IMG/VR virus record: IMGVR_UViG_3300030116_006303
Coordinates: 1-53,127 of that record
Source of the DNA: a virus
Reading direction: 5' to 3' (one strand)
DNA length: 53,127 nucleotides
Position 1 is the first letter of the stretch. Each line of letters starts with the position of its first letter. Of the stretch, positions 20,582 through 28,870 are shown in pieces. The notes below the pieces were generated by a model that worked only from the letters and a program-made list of their open reading frames with translations, searched no databases and had not been told where the DNA came from. The position numbers and the translations under genes are program-made.

Positions 20582-21022
20582 TCACTTTATATGAAGTTGT
20601 CTTTCAGTAAGTATAATAAACTTATAGTTTCGATCTCGACACCACTCTTCTGCATAGTCCCATTTGTATCTATTTACTGCATAGGTCTTTACTTCGTTTA
20701 AGTATCTTTTCGTGAGTCTTTTTTGTATTTTAGGCTCTTGTGTTTGCTTGAGTGGCTTGATCTCTACGACCCATGTCTCGATGACATTATTTTTGTTCTT
20801 TATCTTTACAAGAAAGTCCGGAAAATATCTGTGCATTCTACCGTCGATGGGACTCTTATACGGTATGAAAAACTCTTCCGATTGCCAATATATTACAGCC
20901 TCATTGAAATCACACCACTTCATGAATTTTAGTTCCCACGAACTGCGGTATATGATGTTCGTAGGATCACCCTTGTATTTTTGTGGTTTTGATGGTCTGT
21001 AGCGACCCTTGTATGTACTCAT
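20582..21022 (-). CDS. gp4: Head completion protein (T4 gp4-like)
   Basis: This encodes 146 residues. The N-terminus YRPSKPQKYKGDPTNIIYRSSWELKFMKWCD, FPDFLVKI and ETWVVEIKPLKQ (about 79-90) show a nuclease-like fold related to TnsA-type endonucleases: E in SWELKF, D in FPDF and ExK in VVEIK. gp4 (gp50/4) is needed to finish heads so tails can attach. The start lies 30 bases from a near-consensus late octamer, GATAAATA, on the minus strand at 21059-21052. The next gene on the other strand is gp48. Confidence 0.92.
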   Translation of the reverse strand: MSTYKGRYRPSKPQKYKGDPTNIIYRSSWELKFMKWCDFNEAVIYWQSEEFFIPYKSPIDGRMHRYFPDFLVKIKNKNNVIETWVVEIKPLKQTQEPKIQKRLTKRYLNEVKTYAVNRYKWDYAEEWCRDRNYKFIILTERQLHIK

Positions 21023-21030
21023 TATAAATA
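21023..21030 (+). promoter_or_regulatory. Late promoter for gp48 operon
   Basis: TATAAATA on the plus strand, 30 bases before the gp48 ATG. It directly touches the start codon of gp4 on the opposite strand. Transcription should begin near 21037-21041. Confidence 0.75.
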
Positions 21031-21051
21031 ATCAAAATAGTTTAGCAAAGG

Positions 21052-21059
21052 TATTTATC
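21052..21059 (-). promoter_or_regulatory. Near-consensus late promoter for gp4
   Basis: GATAAATA on the minus strand (one base off TATAAATA) ends 29 bases before the gp4 ATG. With the plus-strand octamer at 21023 it makes two late promoters pointing toward each other, with start points only a few bases apart. Confidence 0.45.
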
Positions 21060-21060
21060 A

Positions 21061-21981
21061 ATGCCCGTAGGCGCCGCACCACAACCCGCATTTCCATCTA
21101 AAACACAAGACGACCCAAAAGGGGCTCTAGCAAAATCGCTAGCAAAGACACCAAAAGAGCTCAGATATCCTTTGAATATTGAAGAGCTAGATCACTGGAT
21201 GGTATTTAAAATCAATCACCCTGTGTTCAGGAAAAAAGATGACTTTCCAAAAAAGAACAGCATCAGGCTAATATATTTGCCTATGCCGCTGAATTTGGGA
21301 ACACAATACTCTCATGAGTACAACACAGAGGGTCTCGGTATTGCTGGTGTTGCTGGAGCTGGGGCAGCACAAGCGGGCATGTCCGGGGGTATATCATCTA
21401 TTATAGATCAAGCATCAAGCATTACAAAAAAGGATTTACAGGCAGTCACTCAATACTACGGGCTTCAGGCCGGGACTGAAGCGGCAGCTCTCGCCGGTGC
21501 GAAAATAGGTGGAATACCTGGAGGGATTGCAGGTGCTGCTGCTGGTCAAGCAATAAAAGGTGCGATGGCAGGTGCTGGTATTGCACAAAATCCATATATG
21601 GCCGTGATGTATTCACAGCCGTCTTTCAGAGAGTATTCTTTTTCTTGGAAACTAGTTTCAAGGAATAGAAGGGAGACACAAGCAATAGAAGACATCATTC
21701 ACGCATTTAAGTTTCATGCAGCCCCCGGAGTTAACTCGAAGAATAAGCACTTCTTTGATTATCCAGAGCAGTTTGATATGGACTTCCACCACGCAAAGCA
21801 TCTTTTTAATCCTGCGCCTAGTGTGTGTAAGACTGTGCAGGTAAATTATCATGCTGAGGGACAACCACTATATCATGCATTTGGCGCTACTGAAAAGTCT
21901 CCAGTATCAGTGCAGCTTGATCTTCAGTTTCAAGAAATATCTATTGTCACGAAGGACTCCATTGTAAAGAGTAACAGATAA
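21061..21981 (+). CDS. gp48: Baseplate tail-tube cap (T4 gp48-like)
   Basis: This encodes 306 residues. The tube-like fold is split by a Gly/Ala-rich segment (about residues 95-175, including GIAGVAGAGAAQAGMSGG). The C-terminal part has PYMAVMYSQPSFREYSFSWKLVSRNRRET and NSKNKHFFDYPEQFDMDFHH, typical of gp48. gp48 caps the baseplate hub and, with gp54, starts the tail tube. The low-complexity insertion is usual in marine homologues. gp53 follows with a 1-base overlap. Confidence 0.88.
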   Translation: MPVGAAPQPAFPSKTQDDPKGALAKSLAKTPKELRYPLNIEELDHWMVFKINHPVFRKKDDFPKKNSIRLIYLPMPLNLGTQYSHEYNTEGLGIAGVAGAGAAQAGMSGGISSIIDQASSITKKDLQAVTQYYGLQAGTEAAALAGAKIGGIPGGIAGAAAGQAIKGAMAGAGIAQNPYMAVMYSQPSFREYSFSWKLVSRNRRETQAIEDIIHAFKFHAAPGVNSKNKHFFDYPEQFDMDFHHAKHLFNPAPSVCKTVQVNYHAEGQPLYHAFGATEKSPVSVQLDLQFQEISIVTKDSIVKSNR

Positions 21982-22547
21982 TGGCACACTTTTTTAATAA
22001 TTTCCCATCCGTGGAGTATGATATGGGCAGAGTCAACGTTCCGTTGACTATACAGAATCCATTATTGAGATTCAAGCTTCAAGATATTCTCAAAGGTAGA
22101 TCCGCTCTTTACTATGAACACATTGTAGAAGAGGATCAGTCTGCACAGTTTATTGCTAATAGGTACTATGGAGATGTAACTCTTGACTGGGTTATCTTTT
22201 TAGTCAATGATATTTTTGATTATGAATATGAATGGCCAATGAATTATCAAAAATTTACAGCATACGTAAAATCAAAATACGGATCTATTGAGTCAGCTTT
22301 AAACACCACACATCATTACGAATGGATCTATCAGCCGCGAGAAGTTTTGTTTGATGGGACAATTATACCTGAGGATGTTATTATAGTAGACAAAACAACA
22401 TTTGATAGTTTGGGTCTTAACGAAAGAAGAGAAGTGTCGAACTATGTGTATGAAGAAAATGAAAATGAGAATAAGAGAAATGTTAAGATTTTGCAAAGAC
22501 AATTTTTAGATCAGTTCTTAGAAGAAGCAGAAAGCATTTTTGAATAA
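21981..22547 (+). CDS. gp53: Baseplate wedge subunit (T4 gp53-like)
   Basis: This encodes 188 residues. ALYYEHIVEEDQSAQFIANRYYGDVTLDWVIFLVNDIFD is the LysM-like gp53 motif, and YEWPMNYQKFTAYVKSKYGS follows as in relatives. gp53 joins wedges to the central hub in baseplate assembly. The length is close to T4 gp53 (196). It overlaps both neighbours by one base (TAATG junctions). Confidence 0.93.
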   Translation: MAHFFNNFPSVEYDMGRVNVPLTIQNPLLRFKLQDILKGRSALYYEHIVEEDQSAQFIANRYYGDVTLDWVIFLVNDIFDYEYEWPMNYQKFTAYVKSKYGSIESALNTTHHYEWIYQPREVLFDGTIIPEDVIIVDKTTFDSLGLNERREVSNYVYEENENENKRNVKILQRQFLDQFLEEAESIFE

Positions 22548-23920
22548 TGCCAGTCACTGAATATAAAGCGAATGATATTGAACTCGATTCGGTTTTGCTA
22601 TATAATTCAAAGCGAAATTTTGTCGATATTAATGATGTTATGGTGGAGTTTAGTATCTACCACGACCTTTTTAAAAAAGTTACCTTGTGTGATGTTTTCA
22701 TTAATGATGCGAATGCAATGGTCGATACCTTTCCAATAGTTGGTGATGAAACACTTGTAATTGTTTTTAGAACGCCGACGTTTGAAAAAAGACTTAAGTA
22801 CGTTTTTAGAATATACAAGATCTCCGAAAGAGAAGCTGTAGAGCAAAGATCAGAGGGTTATGTTCTGCACGGCTGCAGTCAGGAATCAATAGCTGATCTT
22901 AGAAAATCGGTAAATAGAAGCTATGTTGATTTAAAGGGTCATGAAATAGTCGAAGGAATATATAATGATTTCTTGAGGCCGACTGAAGAAGAATTCGGTA
23001 TTGTTAAAGATAATATAAGCCTTAATCTACAGGAGACATTGCAAAATCACTCGATTGTATTTCCTGGAGAAAAACCTTTTAGTGCAATCGATTATGTTTG
23101 CTATGAGGCATTTCCAGAAGTTCAAACACAAGAGAGTCAAGCTCCTAATTTTATATTCTTTCAAAGAGAAGACGGGTGGTATTTTAATACTATTGATTCA
23201 TTAATCGAAGCTGATCCTGTAGAAGATTTCTTTTATGCTCCAGCAAATGCAGAGGAAACAAGTAAAACAGAAAAGATACATGATCATCAGAAAATTAGCA
23301 CAATGGATATTATTAGTCAGCTAGATACTATTGATAATCTGAAAAATGGTTTATATGCTCATAAAATAGAGACAATAGATCCGATTTTGAAAAGATTCAC
23401 GACTGACACGTTCGTGTACTCTCAAGAGATGAATGAAATTGCTCATTTAGAAAAAGCGAAAAAAGATTTTGGTAGTGAGTTTTTAATCACTGAAGATTCT
23501 TTTTTTAATTCTGATTCGGATACTTCCAAGTCATATTATACCATAGGACACATTGGTGAAAACTATTCAGCACAAACAACATTATCAGGAGCTGATGTAA
23601 CCGACCCGCAGATTAGAAACCCCAGAAGAATGCATGAAAGACTAAAATATAATATTGCATCTCGTTTTCAGCTATCTAACATTGAGGTAAGTGTTACAGT
23701 ACCAGGGAACAGTGACTTGCATGTAGGGCAGATTGTAAACCTGCATGTTCCGTTGGCAACTGAAAATGCTGATTTTGCCAAGAGGTTGAAAATGTTGTGG
23801 GATAAAAAGTTTTTAGTTACCGCTCTTCGTCACACTTATCAAAAAAATGATAATGTATTTTTTACGGTTTTAGAGTGTGTGAAAGACACATATGCTAAGA
23901 AGACCATTGAGGTGAAATAA
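22547..23920 (+). CDS. gp27: Baseplate hub protein (gp27-like)
   Basis: This encodes 457 residues. The N-terminus SVLLYNSKRNFVDINDVMVEFSIYHDLF and LCDVFINDANAMVDTFPIVGDETL, then EKRLKYVFRIYKISER, match hub proteins of the gp27/VgrG-base type, which form a trimeric ring that holds gp5. The C-terminal part VTVPGNSDLHVGQIVNLHVP is the OB/tube-like domain of such hubs. It lies directly before gp5 (1-base overlap), the usual order. The family is inferred from pattern and position; T4 gp27 (391) is a little shorter. Confidence 0.75.
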   Translation: MPVTEYKANDIELDSVLLYNSKRNFVDINDVMVEFSIYHDLFKKVTLCDVFINDANAMVDTFPIVGDETLVIVFRTPTFEKRLKYVFRIYKISEREAVEQRSEGYVLHGCSQESIADLRKSVNRSYVDLKGHEIVEGIYNDFLRPTEEEFGIVKDNISLNLQETLQNHSIVFPGEKPFSAIDYVCYEAFPEVQTQESQAPNFIFFQREDGWYFNTIDSLIEADPVEDFFYAPANAEETSKTEKIHDHQKISTMDIISQLDTIDNLKNGLYAHKIETIDPILKRFTTDTFVYSQEMNEIAHLEKAKKDFGSEFLITEDSFFNSDSDTSKSYYTIGHIGENYSAQTTLSGADVTDPQIRNPRRMHERLKYNIASRFQLSNIEVSVTVPGNSDLHVGQIVNLHVPLATENADFAKRLKMLWDKKFLVTALRHTYQKNDNVFFTVLECVKDTYAKKTIEVK

Positions 23921-25407
23921 TGAAAAATTTAGGTGATCAATTTATCTGGTGGTATGGAGTTGTAGAAGATCGATCAGATCCTTTAGAGCTTGGTCGTGTT
24001 CGTGTTCGCTGTTATGGTTGGCACACTGATGATTTGAAGGAGATACCCACAGAGTCTTTACCATGGGCACAGCCCATTCAGGACATTACGTCAGCTGCAC
24101 TTGGTGGAATCGGAAAGAGCCCAACAGGAATACTAGAGGGCACGTGGGTTGTAGGTTTCTTTGCTGATGGTCAGGAAGCTCAACGACCAATAGTGATGGG
24201 AACACTCGCAGGTATTCCCACAGATGATAATCCTGGTGGACCAATAAGGGGTTTCATGGATCCACAGGGCAGATATCCAAAAACATTTAATGCACCTGAT
24301 ACTCCCGTTTTGGCAAGGGATAATGCTGAGGAAGATTTGATTTTAATTAATAAAAGAGCTGGTAAACTCGAAAGTGTGCCAACCGCTACAGCACCCGATA
24401 CCTCAACGCTCGGTGATAGGCTAGATGGTGATTATGCATTAGACGAAGCGGATGAAGTAGATACCAGACCAACTTGGGCAGAACCAAACCCTCGATATGG
24501 TGGCGAGACGAAAGGTGAATTTCCTGAAAGCATCACATCTTCATCAACGTATCCATATAATCACGTTTACAGATCTGAAAGTGGACACGTATTTGAAGTC
24601 GATGATTCTCCAGGAGTAGAAAGAATTCATCAGTATCACCGTATGGGAACATTTCAGGAAATACAACCTGATGGCACAAGAGTAACGAAAGTTGTTGGTA
24701 GAGATTATCATGTTACGGTTAAGGATAATAATGTATATGTTCAGGGCAATCAAACTGTAACGATAGCGGGCAACTGTAAACTTTATGTACAGGGCGATCA
24801 CTATACTGAAGTAGATGGAAATCAATATATCACGGTGCGTGGTGACAGAATTACTAAAATACAAGGTAATGATAAGAAAGAAGTGATGAGTGATGAAGTT
24901 ACACAGATAAACGGCAACAAGACTATGCGTGTTACAGGTGACCGTAAAACTATTATTGATGGAAACTACACAGAAACGATTGGCAAGGATAATAAAATAC
25001 AGATTAAAAAGAATGAGGTGAAGACTATATTCGTCAACAGTAAGACGACTGTCACGGGAAATACAAATCTAATAACAATTAAAAATATGCAGATCGGTTC
25101 AGGTAATACAATGAGTATCGGCGCCGAGTCGACATACGACTTAAAAGTAAAGGGAGCTGCGACTATGGATTTTGATAGCACTCTGAAGGAGAGGGTCACT
25201 GGAGCTTCTCACCTTACATTTAATTCTACGCACTTCGTGCAGTATGGCGACACTAATTCATTCACTCATGTCGGGGATCGTAAGATATTCATCAAAGCAG
25301 ATACCTTTGCTCGACATGATGCGGGAACAGATCACTCATGTTCTAGCGACCCATCGAGAACGGGCGCTAATGATTGCTCCACGCCTGAAACGCCAACGGC
25401 ACCATAA
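23920..25407 (+). CDS. gp5: Baseplate spike protein (T4 gp5-like, without lysozyme domain)
   Basis: This encodes 495 residues. The N-terminal OB-fold (FIWWYGVVEDRSDPLELGRVRVRCYGWH, and GILEGTWVVGFFADGQEAQRPIVMGTL) is the gp5/VgrG N-terminal domain. A linker and then a triple-stranded beta-helix follow (DYHVTVKDNNVYVQGNQTVTI, YTEVDGNQYITVRGDRITKI, TQINGNKTMRVTGDRKTII, about residues 260-400). The T4 lysozyme domain between them is absent. The C-terminus is Ser/Thr/Pro-rich and carries two cysteines. It forms the membrane-piercing spike with gp27. Confidence 0.9.
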   Translation: MKNLGDQFIWWYGVVEDRSDPLELGRVRVRCYGWHTDDLKEIPTESLPWAQPIQDITSAALGGIGKSPTGILEGTWVVGFFADGQEAQRPIVMGTLAGIPTDDNPGGPIRGFMDPQGRYPKTFNAPDTPVLARDNAEEDLILINKRAGKLESVPTATAPDTSTLGDRLDGDYALDEADEVDTRPTWAEPNPRYGGETKGEFPESITSSSTYPYNHVYRSESGHVFEVDDSPGVERIHQYHRMGTFQEIQPDGTRVTKVVGRDYHVTVKDNNVYVQGNQTVTIAGNCKLYVQGDHYTEVDGNQYITVRGDRITKIQGNDKKEVMSDEVTQINGNKTMRVTGDRKTIIDGNYTETIGKDNKIQIKKNEVKTIFVNSKTTVTGNTNLITIKNMQIGSGNTMSIGAESTYDLKVKGAATMDFDSTLKERVTGASHLTFNSTHFVQYGDTNSFTHVGDRKIFIKADTFARHDAGTDHSCSSDPSRTGANDCSTPETPTAP

Positions 25408-25418
25408 AGGAGGATTGA

Positions 25419-26570
25419 ATGTCTATTCCAGTTAATCTCAGTCTATGCGGTGTTGATCTTAAAATACAAGGCATCGATAATGCTATGCTCGAGGTCGAAG
25501 CGAAGTTAGCGGAACTTACCTCAGGCGCAAAAGGTCTTGCTGGAAACCTAGATAAAATTAAGGGTGATATACAGGCTAAGATGGCAGCTATGCAAGCTGA
25601 AATGGAAGGATTAATCCCAGATATAAAACCAGAGTTGCCTAATCTCCAAGCTGAAATGAATAATTTATTAGGTCAGTTATCCAGTCCATTAGGTTTCTCA
25701 TCACAACTAGCATCTATTCAAGAAAAGTTTGGAAACATTCCTGGTGTTGATATTGATTCATTGGTCGGAGAATTAAAATCAAATCCCTTGGGATTCGATC
25801 CTTGTAAAGCAGTTCCTAATATTGATGTTGAAGAAACTGTTGACGAGGATGGCGCAGTAATTTATCTCCCGATCAAAAAAGGATTGCCACCTGAAGTACC
25901 TGTCGTGGATGCTAAAAAATTGCCAACTCCCCCCGAGGCAAAAAAGACAGAAGATGTGACACCAGCACCAGATGCAACAATAGTTGAAAAATCATCTCAA
26001 GAAGAGAAAAAACTTGCTGGTGCGACAGTACCGCCAGCAACCAATCCACCTGCATCCACAGGTCAAACAATCACACTACCAGCACCAGCTTTATGGACTA
26101 ATATATTAGATGCTATGGACAAAACAAAATTCAACGTCCCAGACTTACAGAGGGGTCCATTCACCTTTACCGCAGCGACAGAGGGCAAAAACCATTCCGG
26201 TGTGTTTGAAGAGGGTGGAGCTGAATATTGGAAACCAAATAATTTTCCTACACAGTTAGTTTTTGAAGAGTGGCTTGTCATCACTGCCTTTAGGTATTGG
26301 CAACATGCAAATAAGAAATTAGATCTTATTAATGATACGAGTCCGGAAGTTTTGGCTACATTGCAGCAAAGAAATCCTGATAGGTGGTCTCGTGGCAATT
26401 ATGAGGCAGTAAAATCTGCAATTATTGCTTATATAAGAAATGGTTTACCACAAGGTCAAGGACCAGACGGGACATTTAGCTCAGATGGAAGTGTCAGTGT
26501 GGAACAAGCAAAGCGAAGTGCGGCACCAAAACCAGAAGGCTCTTTTGGTAAGTTTAGTATTCTTGTATAG
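25419..26570 (+). CDS. Virion structural protein of the baseplate cluster
   Basis: This encodes 383 residues with a strong Shine-Dalgarno (AAAGGAGG). An N-terminal helical region (AMLEVEAKLAELTSGAKGLAGN, MAAMQAEMEGLI) is followed by a P/V/E-rich linker (about residues 150-220) and a C-terminal globular region (about 230-350; ALWTNILDAMDKTKFNVPDLQ, and WLVITAFRYWQHANKKLDL). It lies between gp5 and gp25. No known family recognised. It may be a spike-tip or hub-associated protein. The linker between two folded parts suggests a tether. Confidence 0.7.
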   Translation: MSIPVNLSLCGVDLKIQGIDNAMLEVEAKLAELTSGAKGLAGNLDKIKGDIQAKMAAMQAEMEGLIPDIKPELPNLQAEMNNLLGQLSSPLGFSSQLASIQEKFGNIPGVDIDSLVGELKSNPLGFDPCKAVPNIDVEETVDEDGAVIYLPIKKGLPPEVPVVDAKKLPTPPEAKKTEDVTPAPDATIVEKSSQEEKKLAGATVPPATNPPASTGQTITLPAPALWTNILDAMDKTKFNVPDLQRGPFTFTAATEGKNHSGVFEEGGAEYWKPNNFPTQLVFEEWLVITAFRYWQHANKKLDLINDTSPEVLATLQQRNPDRWSRGNYEAVKSAIIAYIRNGLPQGQGPDGTFSSDGSVSVEQAKRSAAPKPEGSFGKFSILV

Positions 26571-26574
26571 CAGT

Positions 26575-26582
26575 TATAAATA
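26575..26582 (+). promoter_or_regulatory. Late promoter for gp25 operon
   Basis: TATAAATA, 5 bases after the preceding stop and 21 bases before the gp25 ATG. It should drive gp25, gp6 and the genes after them. Confidence 0.8.
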
Positions 26583-26602
26583 ATAGAAAATAGAGAATAA
26601 AA

Positions 26603-26998
26603 ATGCCAGAGATAAGAGAACCAGTATATAAAGACATTCCTATTTCATTTACTGCTCATCCCATCACTGGAAAAATAAAGAGCTTAATTAATAGAGATGC
26701 CGTAAAGCAGAGTGTCAAGAATATTGTATTAACAAATTTTTATGAAAGACCTTATAATCCCATATTAGGCGGTGATGTGTTAGCAAAACTTTTTGAGAAT
26801 ATGGGACCTCTCACTGAATACGAGATTTCAAATAATATACGTGAAGCATTAGATAACTTTGAACCAAGAGCTGAAGTGGATGAGATAAAGGTAGATGCCC
26901 TAGAAGATCAAAATGCACTGAATGTAACAATTACTTTTAGGGTGATTAATGATGTTGAACCAATATCGGTCACAGTATTTTTAGAGAGAGTTAGATAA
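26603..26998 (+). CDS. gp25: Baseplate wedge subunit (T4 gp25-like)
   Basis: This encodes 131 residues (T4 gp25 is 132). DIPISFTAHPITGKIKSLINRDAVKQSVKNIVLTNFYERPYNPILGG carries the gp25/GPW family N-terminus and the central FYERPYNP motif. gp25 is a universal wedge component of contractile injection systems and binds the sheath. It is followed by gp6 with no gap, as usual. The octamer TATAAATA lies upstream. Confidence 0.97.
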   Translation: MPEIREPVYKDIPISFTAHPITGKIKSLINRDAVKQSVKNIVLTNFYERPYNPILGGDVLAKLFENMGPLTEYEISNNIREALDNFEPRAEVDEIKVDALEDQNALNVTITFRVINDVEPISVTVFLERVR

Positions 26999-28867
26999 AT
27001 GGCTGCAAATTCGTCCATTAGTGTCACAGATCTAGACTTTGATTCCATCAAATCTTCCATAAAGACATACATCTCTTCAAAGCCAGAGTTCACAGATTAT
27101 GATTTCGAAGGCTCTACGATTTCGATGCTTTTGGATTTATTATCATACAATACATATCAGAATGCTTTTTATACCAGCATGGTCGGCAATGAGATGTTTT
27201 TGGACTCTGCTCAATTACGAGAGAGTGTTGTTTCACGCGGTAAGATGTTGAACTATACTCCATCGTCAGAGAAAGGTGCGAGTGTATTTGTAAACATTGA
27301 CATTATACCGGATGATTCTCCAAATTTTGTAACTATTTCAAAAAATACTGAATTTTCGTCAACGATCGATGGCCGTACTTTTAAATATGTGACACCAGAA
27401 GCTACAACAATTTTTTCGTCTACGGGTACATTTACCGCTAATGTCGAGATTATAGAGGGTAGGCCAGTTACGCATCAATGGACGGTCGACAGCAATAATC
27501 CAGTTAAATATATTTTACCAAATGATAAGATAGATACGCGGTCTATCGATGTCGTAGTGCAAACAAGCTCGACCGACACATCTACAACAGTTTATACTCT
27601 TGCGGATGACATAACTGAAGTTAAAGCAACAACGCCGGTTTATTTTTTGCAGGAAGTTGATGAAGAGCAGTATGAAGTTTATTTTGGAGACAACGTTATT
27701 GGTAAATCTCCAGATAACGGAAATATAATAAAAATTTCATACCGCGTCTGCAATGGCGAAGACGGTAATGGTGTGTCGTCACTGACAAACCCATCTAGCA
27801 TCGGTGGTTATACATCCTTTACGGTTACTGTAAACGGATCAACTGCTGGTGGTCAATCGAAAGAAACAATAGAACAAATTAAATTTAATGCTCCAAAGAA
27901 TTTTGAAACTCAAAACAGAGCAGTCCTCGCAGAAGATTATAAACGTATCATACTCAGGGATAATTCTGATTTCAATTCAGTGAGTGTTTGGGGTGGTGAG
28001 GAAAATGATCCTCCCATCTTCGGTAAAGTATTTATAGCTATCAAACCTAAAGAATCAAATTTAATTTCATCGGATAGAAAAAATTCTATTAAAACAAACT
28101 TGAAAAAATATAACGTCCTATCCATAGATCCAGAGTTTGTCGACGCAACATTTTTGTATATCAATCCTACAGTAGAAGTATTTTTTGATAAAACTAGAAC
28201 ATCGCTGACTGCAGCGGAAGTTCAAAATAAAGTTTTAGATGCCATAACAGATTTTGAATCTAACTATCTTGGAACATTCATTCAACGTAGATTTAGATTT
28301 TCCACATTCGTCCGTGCGATAGATGTTGCGGATGGCTCTATTTTAGCTAGCCTCACATCATTACAGATGGAAAAGAGATTCGAGCCTTCAGTCACTGCAT
28401 CTTCAAACTACACCCTTGCTTTTAATAATAGACTGCATCACCCACATGCCGGTCACATTTATTCTATTGATTCTTCAGCATTCACGTTTAAGGGACGGAC
28501 AGAATCGTATTTTGATGATGATGGATATGGGATATTACGTATCTATTATATAGATGAATCACAGAATCAGCGTGTATATCTTGATAATACTGCAGGAACT
28601 GTCGATTACAAAAATGGTGTTGTAAAGATAGAAGGTTTCTTACCCTCCGCTTTTTCTGGATCAAGTATAAGCGTGTTCGCGAAACCGGACAAAGAAAATA
28701 TAGATTCACTGCGTAACCAAATACTACTAATTTCTAATGCTAAAGTTACTATGGTTGATGATGCTACATCCGCTATCTCAGCCACTACAGCAACTGCTAC
28801 TACATCTGGCGTAACGACAAGCACGCCTGGTACTTCATCTACACTTTCGAGTTCATCGGTTTACTAA
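26999..28867 (+). CDS. gp6: Baseplate wedge subunit (T4 gp6-like)
   Basis: This encodes 622 residues, close to T4 gp6 (660). STISMLLDLLSYNTYQNAFYTSMVGNEMFLDSAQLRESVVSRGKMLNYTP is the J-protein (gp6/gpJ) wedge motif. ETIEQIKFNAPKNFETQNRAVLAEDYKRIIL is the conserved second motif. The C-terminus (about 590-622) is Ser/Thr/Ala-rich. gp6 makes the wedge ring and triggers the sheath. It starts immediately after the gp25 stop. Confidence 0.95.
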   Translation: MAANSSISVTDLDFDSIKSSIKTYISSKPEFTDYDFEGSTISMLLDLLSYNTYQNAFYTSMVGNEMFLDSAQLRESVVSRGKMLNYTPSSEKGASVFVNIDIIPDDSPNFVTISKNTEFSSTIDGRTFKYVTPEATTIFSSTGTFTANVEIIEGRPVTHQWTVDSNNPVKYILPNDKIDTRSIDVVVQTSSTDTSTTVYTLADDITEVKATTPVYFLQEVDEEQYEVYFGDNVIGKSPDNGNIIKISYRVCNGEDGNGVSSLTNPSSIGGYTSFTVTVNGSTAGGQSKETIEQIKFNAPKNFETQNRAVLAEDYKRIILRDNSDFNSVSVWGGEENDPPIFGKVFIAIKPKESNLISSDRKNSIKTNLKKYNVLSIDPEFVDATFLYINPTVEVFFDKTRTSLTAAEVQNKVLDAITDFESNYLGTFIQRRFRFSTFVRAIDVADGSILASLTSLQMEKRFEPSVTASSNYTLAFNNRLHHPHAGHIYSIDSSAFTFKGRTESYFDDDGYGILRIYYIDESQNQRVYLDNTAGTVDYKNGVVKIEGFLPSAFSGSSISVFAKPDKENIDSLRNQILLISNAKVTMVDDATSAISATTATATTSGVTTSTPGTSSTLSSSSVY

Positions 28868-28870
28868 ACA

